Positions 1 through 9,033 of a DNA stretch of 64,000 bases are shown one piece after another. Numbering within the stretch: position 1 is the first letter of the stretch; the number at the start of each line of letters is the position of its first letter. This DNA comes from Caenorhabditis elegans (Eukaryota; Nematoda; Chromadorea; Rhabditida; Rhabditidae): assembly GCF_000002985.6 (NCBI RefSeq), contig NC_003282.8, positions 11,842,001 to 11,906,000 of the forward strand. Reading direction: 5' to 3'. The position numbers were made by a program, and so were the translations under genes. The notes beneath the pieces are model-generated. The model did no database searches. It saw only the letters and a program-made list of their open reading frames with translations, and was not told where the DNA came from.

Positions 1-2446
1 CTAATCACACCCATTGTGTTCCTAGTATTTCTTTTCAAACAATGATCAACTATTTCTTTTTCTTTTTTCTTTTAAATTGTCTCCCATAATATTTCAGTTC
101 ACAAATCTCAATTGTCAATATTATGTTTCTTCTGTTTCACTTTCTCTGTTCTCATTATTATTTTGGGTTGAAGGGGGGGAAAGGCGCGTGCTCCTACCAG
201 TTGGCATGGCACCCGCCTTTTTCGAGAGTGTGTCTGTTTGCAATCTCTTTTCTCTATCACACAACAGAAAACGAAAAGGAAAGAAAAAGAAAAAGACAAT
301 CTTAATTTCGAACGAGTGTTTGAGTGGCTCCCGCTGAGCACAGTCGCCGGGTTCCAATTTTCTCGGCGTCTCTCGTCATTTCCATGTTTTTTTCCTTCTT
401 CCAAATATGTAATTCCGTGTTCTCGAGTTTCATGTTGTTCTTCACCATCCGTTTAGTTTTGGTTCACCTCTCATTATTCCACACATCTCCATTACTAACT
501 TCTTTTTCTTCTTAAGAATCGCTATTCTAGTACTATTACTACTTGACAAAAATGAGAAGCAGTAAGTTCTTCAAAAATTGAAACAAAATTTTGTGTACTC
601 AAACACTTGTTGACCTACATTTGAGAAATTGTATTCTCATTGAATTAAATTGCCGAACGGTTTGGTTTTTTTCTTTTTCAAATAGTTTTCTCCCCCGTTC
701 CTCATCAGATTCGAATCTAGGCTCTTTGTTTACACACACTCACAGAATTTGAAATTCTTAATCCGCAGTGTAACTTGTCTATTTGAAATCAATAGAAAAA
801 TCTAATTTTTATCAGTTTTAGCAACCATTTTACCGTACTTTTCGTATTAGACTTGCACTCCCTTTTGGTCTACTTTGACTGCTTCTATCTAGGTTCTTCT
901 TGGGTTTATCAAATAATTGTCAACTGGCAAGATACGTGCCAAATATTTCTCCATAATTTGGCTGTAGAACACTTTTTGATGAAATTGAAGATAACCGAGA
1001 TATAAATCGTCAAAGTAGAGCAATGAGGGTTACAACTCAGCAATTCCCGGCAGCTTCTTCCCCAAGTTTGGTGCTTTCCAGCTTCTTACCCAACTCTTGC
1101 CAAGTTCTAGCCCAGAGTTTGCCCAAGTCTTACTTTAAGTTTAATTGATGCAAATAAAAAGTGAATCCAAGAAAACCTTGTTTGTCCTGAACTTAATGGT
1201 TAGTTTTTCTGATGTTTGCACCTGTTTGCTCCATAATATGTCAAAATGGCAAAAAGGGGCATTATGAACTTCAATGTTTGAATCAAAATGTTGAAGTAGT
1301 ATTTTGAAACCCTTTCGCCCCACACGCAAATGTAACTTGGACCTTTATTGAATTTCAGTTTTTCTAGTAAGCGTATAAATGTGCCTATGTGCCTACCTGC
1401 CTACCGCCTATTATTAACATTTCGCCGTTTGCTCCGGTGTTTGGTGTTTGATGGTTTTTCATTTTCTCATTTTTCTTTTCAATTATTTTGATGAAAGTTC
1501 TAGAAATGGCACTCATGTAGGCACAAAGCAGGCATAGGTCGCCTTGAAGGCAGAAAAGCTGGAACTAACATTTTTGGAACGCATTTGAAAATTTTCATTC
1601 TAACTCTTCACTAGTTGGTTTCTTCCGCGTAAAAGATAATCTGCAACCAACCAAGACAAAGTTTTGAGCTAAATTTTACTAATTTGAGAACTTCCGCTCG
1701 CAAAAATGTTCATGAGAACCAACTTAAAAATTGAGTAGCGCTTCAAAATAAATAAGTATCATAATGAAACACCTCAAAAATTTTTTTTTATTTTTTTAAA
1801 AATATTGAGACAAGTTTTGGCAAATTGCCAAACTTTGGGAAATTTTGCACTAAACTGTTTGAATACAAGTTATTATAATTCAACAACTACCACTTTTTTT
1901 CAAAAAGAACTACAAACTCAAATCCAGCTTTCATATTGACCATTAGTTGTCTACAGTCCAAATTGTTTCATTTGGCAACGGTTGCATTTTTTAGTCTCTC
2001 TTGCGCCACCTTCCACTACCGCCACCTCCTCAACTCCATTCCTTCCTCATCCGCATTTCTTCCAATTTGTTTTATTTGCTTTCCATTATTTACGAGGCGC
2101 AGTGTATTTACATGCGCCCATGAGTACGGAGCTGGAGCAAAATAAATTGTTGCTAATTTTGAAGTGGGGTTCGGATATTTTCTATATTTCCCCGTCTTAA
2201 TCAAATTGCCTTACCTTTTTTTGTGACTTTTTGAAAATCAATCCAATGAAACATATATCTATTTACTTGACCCATTAAAAAAACGAACAAACCAGAATGA
2301 CTCACTTCCGCCACTTGACTTTGTCACTTTTGTTAACTTGTCAGCTAATCCGATTTGGTCGCCGCTTTTCACAGACCTTGAAATTTGCGGAAATTTGCCA
2401 ATTTTCCGCCCAAAGTGTTGAACTTATTTCAAAAATTCTAGAATCC
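1..2446. other. Non-coding upstream stretch, no gene recognised
   Basis: No open frame here has a credible protein or a consistent splice structure. Bases 60-540 are pyrimidine-rich on the + strand, which leaves chance open frames in both directions. A TGCCTAC-type dispersed repeat lies near 1381-1410. The stretch presumably holds the promoter and 5' leader of the gene starting at 2447. A frame stays open from an ATG at 2297 into that gene, so a longer N terminus cannot be excluded. Confidence 0.5.
1381..1410. repeat. TGCCTAC-type dispersed repeat
   Basis: Short run of GCCTAC/GCCTACC units. The same motif or its complement recurs near 21925, 26530, 27340, 52040, 54972, 55143 and 61194, always outside coding exons. 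It is a dispersed family in this genome; I do not assign a library name. Confidence 0.55.
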
Positions 2447-4242
2447 ATGACAATTACGGACGAGTCAACGAGTCGGGTGGCTGATTCAACAGTACCACCT
2501 GACACATCATCTCCATCACTGTTTCAGAGAATTTGTTGTTGTTGTAATTCAGATCTCAAAGAGCCGCCAGTTCAATTGATTAGAAGTGAGTTTTCAGAAA
2601 ATTAGTTTTAAAGATTTAAAATCTGAAAATTGTTTTTTGTGAAATTTCTTGAATAAAAAAATATATTCAATCTGAAAATGTTGTTTTGTAAAAATCTGGC
2701 AAAACATTAAAAAAAGATTGCTCAAAAGTTAATCAGTAGATGAAAAATTAGAAAGCATAAAATTTAAAAATTATTTGAAATGTGTAATCGGATACTCTAC
2801 TTTTATGAGATACACTTCAAAATGTATACATTAAGTCATCTCAGTCAGTTCAAACCTATTTTTCAGGTGGTTCATTAACATATCAACAAGGAGATACACC
2901 AAAACCTGCATCAGATCCAACTTCATCTCCTCCAACTAACAATGTGATTTCTGCAGCAAAACGATCTGTAGACGATGATGTAGAGAAGCCTCAAACATCT
3001 CAAAAACCACCTCAAAAACCGAGTGAACCAGATGCAGAGAGTATAAATATGAATGATATATTAATGGAAAATGTGTTAAAAACAACAGAAGAAGATCGAA
3101 CAGAAGCTGTTGAAGAAGATAATATTTCAATTTCAACAAATGTTATACAGGAAATTGATGAAAATGAGCTGAAAAAAGCACTGAAAAAGTCTGATGAAGC
3201 TCCCGCGTTGAAAGGAAGATCTGGAATTTCAAAGGAAATGCCATCTGGATCAGAGGACTCGGATGTAGAAGTGGAGGGTGACAACAGGAAAATGTCAGTT
3301 ATCGAATTTATTAGAAGTGAAGCTCAAGCTGAAACATCTGCCACTATTTCATCTCCTGCACCCGTGAAAGCAGCGCCTGTCGAAGGGAATGGGGAAGAAG
3401 TTGAAAATGGTTTTACCAAAAATGAAAAAATGTCTGAAGCAACACAGTCAGAAATGTCAGATTCTGAGGGTAAGTGGGTTCTTTTTGAATTTTGGGTTCA
3501 AACGTTTTTGAGAGTAAAAAACGTGGAGAAGTCAAAAAAAATTACGAAATTTTTCAGATGAAGAGCGAGATGAAGATTCTGATGTTGGAAAGCCGATCAG
3601 TGTAGTTGGAATGTCGTCAAAAACCACAGCTCGTGCTGAACGAACCCCTGACGCCGAGGAGAGAAGGATCAGAGAATTTAGAGAGTTGAGCTCTGATGAA
3701 AGTTTGAAAGGAACTACCGAAGATGAAGAAGAGGAAATTATTGTTGATGAAATCCCACCACCACTTCCACTATCACCACCCCCAAACCTTTACGGACAAG
3801 TCGCCGGCTCTCCGATCCCACCACCTCGTTCCCCTAGAAGATCCTTGATGTACGCAAATGCAGATGAATCAGATTCGGATTCTGATGATGAGGGTAGTGG
3901 AGATGCTCATCTTGTTGCAGTAAATGCTCTTGTTCGAATGCATCCGGTTAATTTTGCTCCGCATAGAGAAGATGACAGGCAATCTGTATCATCGGTTTCA
4001 ACCGCTTCTGATTTGTCTGAAAAAGAAAATGGAACAGATATTGGTATCACACGGATTTCTGTCAAGAGTGATGGCCGAGCAGAGGTATGTGTTGTATAGT
4101 TCTGACGTAGATGGTATACTATCACAATATGCATTAATGTTTCTATTTTCAGATCCATTCCCCAAAGAGGCCAGTGCGCGTGACGTTGGAAACAGATCGA
4201 AATGAAGTCACTGATGACGACTTTTCAGAGAAACTTATTTGA
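2447..4242 (+). CDS. Uncharacterised acidic, low-complexity protein (452 aa, 4 exons)
   Basis: I do not recognise this protein. Exons are 2447-2585, 2867-3469, 3558-4084 and 4153-4242; phases agree at every junction and introns are GT-AG. The product is rich in Ser, Glu, Asp and Pro and looks mostly disordered. A run of four cysteines (RICCCCNSD) near residue 30 could be a palmitoylation-type membrane anchor, which is inference. Later come acidic Ser clusters such as DSDSDDEGSGD and a proline-rich stretch around PPPLPLSPPP that could bind SH3 or WW domains. There is no signal peptide or membrane segment. I chose the ATG at 2447, which follows an acceptor-like TTCTAG; an in-frame ATG at 2297 would add 50 residues. 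The gene stands alone, with a MITE about 180 bp after its stop. Its 3' end is partly duplicated near 8.8 kb. Confidence 0.8.
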
Positions 4243-4422
4243 TTGAAGAAAACAAAAACAAATTTCTTTCTGATGACCAAAGTATTTCTTTTTTCATAGT
4301 GTCCTGCATAGTTTCTGTCACTTTCTATTGTTGTTTTTTTTCTTTCAAAATGAAAAGTCTATTCTTAAACTCTCTCGATTCTTAAGAAACGAATTCAAAA
4401 AAATCCACGAGCTTATTATATA

Positions 4423-4754
4423 CACAGTTAAAATGAGATGTGCGCATAGTGGATGAAGAGCCATAATGCGCGCATCGCATGTGGCGACCACCCGTCATGC
4501 GCCTATCGCGAACGGTTTGCGATGGGCCCATATTGGCTCTGTGGATCTTATAGAGAAAAATGACAAAGATCACCAACGAGGAGAATTTCGAAGAGAACTT
4601 AGAACACAATGTGTCCATAATTTATGTTCGCGATGCTCGCAAAATGCATCTCAAGTTCGACGCACAATGCGCGCGCAATTTTTTTTCCGGTTCCTTTTTC
4701 TCCCACGCGCGTTCCACGCCGAAAACACTATGCGCACATCACATTTTAACTGTG
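4423..4754. mobile_element. MITE-like element with 29 bp terminal inverted repeats
   Basis: The left end (4423-4451) and right end (4726-4754) are inverted copies of one 29 bp sequence with a single mismatch, starting CACAGTTAAAATG. The 332 bp element has no transposase frame; the interior is rich in GCGC and TGCGC motifs. It looks like a non-autonomous DNA transposon. A related segment near 8.9 kb lacks it and shows a probable empty site. Confidence 0.75.
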
Positions 4755-5095
4755 ATTGTACTTGGATTGTTGAAAGGCATAGAAGCTCACCCCAAAAATG
4801 TACAAAAATGAACGATTTACAAGGGGTTTTAGTCTAATTTCGGTACTTCGCCTTTAACTAGGGATTGGTGTGCAGAGCGTTTAGAATTTTGAACTAAATT
4901 TAATCATTTTATAGCTGGTATTATGCACTTCTCGAACGTAAGATAAAAATCTCCAAAAAAATCGCGCCGAGACCGGGAAAAGAGTTCCTTCTAATTTTTA
5001 CAATTGTTGAAATGACAATATCTTTATTCAAAGTTCACTTAGTCGACAAAAACGAAGCAGGGAGACGACGAACACCTGAAACAATACATTAAAAA
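4755..5095. other. Intergenic gap between a MITE and the MSP-gene 3' end
   Basis: No coding signal. The first 20 bases (TTGTACTTGGATTGTTGAAA) match a duplicated segment near 8.95 kb. The part near 5023-5095 is the 3' UTR of the minus-strand MSP-domain gene. Confidence 0.5.
5023..5028 (-). terminator. Poly(A) signal of the MSP-domain gene
   Basis: AATAAA on the minus strand, 68 bp after the stop codon at 5096. Confidence 0.6.
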
Positions 5096-5757
5096 CTAGA
5101 TATCCCAATTTTGAATCCAACCTTCAACTTTCGAATTTGCCCATAATTCACGAGCAGTTCGTCCGTCGCTGGTGGTATGGTAAAAAGCGAAATAGTGATT
5201 CTTTGAAATTGCATCTTTCTTATCTTGATTCTGATACCAAATCACAATTGAAACTGTCTCATTCGGTTTCACAAATCCCAGTGGAGGTTGGACACGGAAA
5301 ATATCAGCAGACGTGCAACGAACTTTGTACGAAACAGTGACTGCCATTGGATTGTGCAACTTCAAGTTTACTGATATTGGTTTTCGATCTTCTGTGCACT
5401 TGAATTCAACCTAAAATTAATTTGAGTTTTTTTTCAGTTTCTTGAAGCTTTTGAAAATGAACGCAAAACGATTCACTATAAAACTACAAAACGTTTAAAA
5501 GATCGTGTCTGATGTATGCCTGCCTCTTTGGTCTGGAATTGTGAATATTCACACCGCAACAGTATACATTGGCGTAGGTAGGCTAGGTCACCTCGAATGT
5601 ACACTCCCAAACTCACTTTATTCAGATTAATACCCAATTTGAATGTCGGTTCACCGGGTTTATTCATCAATGTAGTTGATCCAGCATCAACGAAATTTGC
5701 TTGATTTGATGGTGTAACCGTCATACCAACAGCAACCGGTGATTTTTTATCAGCCAT
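5096..5757 (-). CDS. MSP-domain protein (151 aa, 2 coding exons)
   Basis: Coding exons, minus strand: 5757-5617 and 5410-5096, joined in phase 0. The protein is a single major-sperm-protein immunoglobulin-like fold. Recognisable pieces are FKLGINLNKVEFKC, the VNLKLHNP strand, SYKVRCTSAD, GFVKPNETVSI and the closing YHTTSDGRTARELW. At 151 residues it is a little longer than classical MSP (about 127), so it is an MSP-domain relative and not one of the near-identical cytoskeletal MSPs. Members of this fold act in nematode sperm motility or, as VAP-type domains, in membrane contact. A 5' UTR intron (5767-5820, good gtaag donor and TTTCAG acceptor) ends 9 nt before the ATG. It is transcribed divergently from the phosphatase-like gene at 6295, which fits sperm expression, but that is inference. 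Confidence 0.9.
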
Positions 5758-6294
5758 TTGTAAGTTCTGAAATCAGATTCAAATACTGAAACGTTTGAAA
5801 ATTCTTTGAAAATTACTTACCTCCAAGCTGCTATAAATGAGCAGAAAATAAAGTCGAAATAATTGATTTTTGAGTTTGAGTGATATTTCTCCTCAAAAAT
5901 AAATTCAAACGTCAGATATAAAGAACTGAACCTTCACGTTTTATTTTGTAAAATGGATTACTAAATTCTTGTAATTTTATACTTTTATAAAACTTTTCTA
6001 TTGGCAGAAGATGGTTTTATCTATTGAATCAATAAAGAGTGCATAGACTATTAACTTCCAATATTAAGAAGAAAAAAAAATACAACATTTTGTACTTGTT
6101 TTCTGATATTAAGCTTATTTTCTACTACTACGTTCCAAGAGACATGCTTATAATAAAGATAAATAAAAATTACACGCGTAATTGACCTTAGAAGAAAATA
6201 AACTTTTGAAGAAAAATGTGCAAATTGGGAGAGTTGAAAAAAACTATTTATTTCCGATATCACAAAATTTGCAAATTTCAAGAAACTCCGAAGC
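5758..6294. promoter_or_regulatory. Shared divergent promoter region, MSP-domain gene and PTP-like gene
   Basis: The 537 bp between two start codons on opposite strands contains the MSP gene's 5' UTR exon and intron and AT-rich DNA with several GATA-type motifs, for example AGATAA-like sites near 6019 and 6157. An acceptor-like AATTTCAAG precedes the PTP-like ATG by 12 nt and could be a trans-splice site. No experimental promoter is implied. Confidence 0.45.
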
Positions 6295-8200
6295 ATGGAT
6301 GCAAATGGACCAATTGTGAAGCACAACGTCCCGCAAAGTGAGTAATACTCAATTAGGAGAATTATAAAAATCAATTTCAGCGCCACAAACACCGACTCCT
6401 CATAAGAAGAAACATGCCAAACATCACGGGGGGAAGCACCACAGAAAGTCGCGTTCCGGAAAGAAGAAGACCGGATTCTTGTGCTGTCGTGGCAAAAAAC
6501 GTAGAAAGTCAAGGAAAGGACATGGTAAATCTAAATCCACGGCTCATAAGCAGCCACGTTCGAAGGTCGTGAAGCCATTGCCACCAGTCGTTAATGAGGT
6601 TGGTTTTGAGACCAGATTTTCTGGGTATTTTGAACATATATAGTCAAAAGCCTGTTTTTAGGCTAAAAAAGCTCTATAAAGAGGGCAATTTTTTTTTAAA
6701 TTTCAATTCAGCAACTTGGCGATGTAGTTCTCGTGAAGAATCTAGAAAGAAGTAAGTCATTCCCAATCCAACAACTTCCTGGAGCTCCACAGTCTCCGAA
6801 CAAAGTGACACCTTCGAAGGCTTCCAAGGAGACAGATAAGGATGATAAGCTACAAAAGAGCAAGTCAAAGACCAAGTTAGATGAAAAGTCGGATAATAAT
6901 AAGGACATTAAAGATGAGAAAAAAGATGATAAGAAAGAGGGAAAGAAGGAAGAAAAGAAGGATGAGAAAAAAGATGATGATGGAAATACAGAAGAGAAGA
7001 AGCAAAAATGGTTAGGATTGGCAAAGCGATTCGTGGATGAGGATGCCAACATTGCAGCTGTGAGTTTAAATGGTACTAGAAGATATCTAGAAACTTTTGA
7101 ATTTAGAATGATTTTGAACAAGTTGTCAGCTACATCCCACCTAGCGTCACCAAACATCAGTTCGTGAAAAACATGCACAAAAATCGATTTGCCGACGTTA
7201 TTTGCCTTGATCATTCGAAAGTTCACTTGTCAGATTCATCGTATATCCATGCGAGTTATTTAGAACTTGACACTCAGAAACGGGCAATTCTAACTCAACT
7301 GCCATTGCCGCACACATCTGCAGACTTCTGGCAAATGATTATAGAGCAACGTGTCAAGTGTGTGCTCCTTTTGCTCACCGACTCTGAATATGATAGTTTG
7401 GGAGGGGATTTCGTGTTTCCGAGGAATCAGTAAGTTTTATCATTGTTCGTGTCACTTCTATTTTTCGAGTTTCAGAGATTTTCTAAATTTCGAAGAACGT
7501 TCAATCAGAGTTGGAGAGTTCAAACGTGTTGAGATTATGGATGGATGGGTTCTGAAAGTTGTTAGTGTTAGTAATGGAGACTACAAGTCGTAAGTTCTAT
7601 TTTGTTTCTATGAATCCTATTTTCTCAATAATTCCTCAAGATTCCTTCACATCCACCACTACAATGCATGGCCTCACAACAATATACCCGGAAATGGATC
7701 TCCAAAGTTTGTGAAACAGATTTGGCAGCTTCAATCAGTTCTTCGCAAGTACTCTCCATCAACTCCAACTGTATACATGAGTCTGTCTGGATGTGGAAGA
7801 GCTGGCACATTTGCCTTGTTCGAGACCGCCCATCTTTCTCTTCACAGTGAGCAGGCTACATTGGATCTGGTTAAGTGCTTGGAGATGGTAATGATTTTAC
7901 ATGTAACCTCCTCATGTAAATGTAATTATTCATTTTCCAGGTTCGCAATGGACGCATACATGCTTGTCAGAATCTGACTCAGTTTTCTTTTGTCTACACA
8001 CTTTTGGCTGAGCATATACTGGATAATGTGAGTGTGGATATGATGTAGGATTTTGAAATGTGTACTATTTACAGGGGTTTTGCAAATTGGCCATTCCGAA
8101 AAAGCCAAATGACGAAAAGGATAAAGAGAAAGATAAGGAAAATGAAGATGAGATTAACGTTCAGATGATCCTCCGTCAACTTGTGATCAATAAATGCTGA
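6295..8200 (+). CDS. Tyrosine-phosphatase-like protein, predicted inactive (501 aa, 8 exons)
   Basis: Exons: 6295-6337, 6381-6598, 6712-7059, 7107-7429, 7476-7589, 7641-7887, 7941-8027 and 8075-8200; all phases agree. The N-terminal 90 residues are strongly basic with a CCRGKKRRK cluster. A Lys/Asp/Glu-rich low-complexity region follows. A classical PTP fold begins near residue 205: NRFADVICLDHS, YIHASYLELD, and ADFWQMIIEQ in place of DFWxMVW. The signature loop reads YMSLSGCGRAGT, so the nucleophilic Cys is Ser396 and the preceding His is Met. The WPD general-acid loop reads WPH (His361). Both catalytic positions are lost while the fold residues GxGRxGTF remain, so this looks like a pseudophosphatase, perhaps phosphopeptide-binding. 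Such divergent PTPs are a large nematode expansion, often germline-expressed. The C terminus is Lys/Glu-rich. Confidence 0.88.
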
Positions 8201-8292
8201 TTATAACTCTGCAACTATTTTCTGGTATCATGAAGCATTGTATTTCTCCGATTTTTATTTCTTCATAGATATTAATGCCCCTGGTTTTCATC

Positions 8293-8298
8293 AATAAA
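8293..8298 (+). terminator. Poly(A) signal of the PTP-like gene
   Basis: AATAAA 93 bp after the stop at 8200. The palindromic repeat at 8361 starts just beyond the expected cleavage site. Confidence 0.6.
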
Positions 8299-8360
8299 AT
8301 TTTGTATTTAATTCAATTCAAGGTAACTAGGGTATATCACAGCCAGTTAACGAGAACCCA

Positions 8361-8606
8361 AAATTCTGATAGTGAGAATGCGTATTGCGCAACATACATA
8401 TTTAACGGCTAAAATATCTCGAAACGAAAACTACAGTAAGACTTTAAATGACTACTGTACGTGTTGATTTACGGGCTTCAAAGGAATTATTTTTGAAACC
8501 CATAAATCAACAAATACAGTAGTCACTCAAAGTCTTACTGTAGTTTTCGTTTCGAGATATTTTAGGCGTTAAATATGCTGCGCAATACGCATTCTCAGAA
8601 TTTTTC
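8361..8606. repeat. Palindromic repeat, copy 1 of 3
   Basis: Left arm 8361-8459 and right arm 8515-8606 are near-perfect inverted copies. The core CGAAAACTACAGTAA and the outer GAGAATGCGTATTGCGCA recur at 19349-19641 and 21081-21259. There is no coding capacity. This is a typical worm foldback (PAL/MITE-type) element. Confidence 0.8.
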
Positions 8607-8646
8607 CCATAATATGAGTTGGGTTGAATATATTTGACGATTGCAG

Positions 8647-8727
8647 GAAACTTTCCATCAAAACCTTGCCAACGAACGTGAAGTAGCTGAGATGATGTAT
8701 AAAATCACTCCTATAGAACTAGAATAA
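8647..8727 (+). other. Possible orphan or alternative terminal exon (26 codons)
   Basis: After a TTGCAG acceptor an open frame of 26 codons reads ETFHQNLANEREVAEMM and ends with TAA at 8725-8727. It would be in phase with the exon ending at 8027 of the PTP-like gene, so it could be an alternative last exon or a relic. Nothing else supports it. Confidence 0.25.
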
Positions 8728-8819
8728 CCAAATACCGTTTTAAAAATTTTTCAAAAAATGCTGGCATTTTGCAGGTGAAAACTGAACTTTGTGGGTAGAT
8801 CAAATACTAGTAGATCACA

Positions 8820-8965
8820 ATGATATTTGCAATTTCTCAGGGAAACTTGTTTGATTGAAAAAAAGCTTCTTTTTCGTGTGTCTGCATAGTTTCTATCCAT
8901 CTCTAGTGTATCCTTAAAAAATGAATTCGAAAAGATCTATGTTTATTTATATTGTACTTGGTTTG
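8820..8965 (+). repeat. Partial duplicate of the 3' end of the gene at 2447
   Basis: This resembles 4220-4420 plus 4755-4775. Matching blocks in the same order are GAAACTT.TTTGATTGAA (end of CDS and stop), CTGCATAGTTTCT, TTAA.AAA.GAATTC and TTGTACTTGG. The MITE present in the first copy is missing here. It is non-coding now. Confidence 0.6.
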
Positions 8966-9033
8966 CAGAAAGATTTTGATCAGAGATAATCACACAAATG
9001 TACATGGAGCATTCACAAACGAATTTAAATGTA

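Noticed and set aside
131-138. CTGTTTCA, the 21U-RNA (piRNA) upstream motif
   Set aside because: A single 8-mer in pyrimidine-rich DNA is expected by chance; no supporting pattern around it.
706-720. GATTCGAATC resembling a tRNA T-arm
   Set aside because: It is only a short palindrome; no acceptor stem, D-arm or anticodon stem can be built around it.
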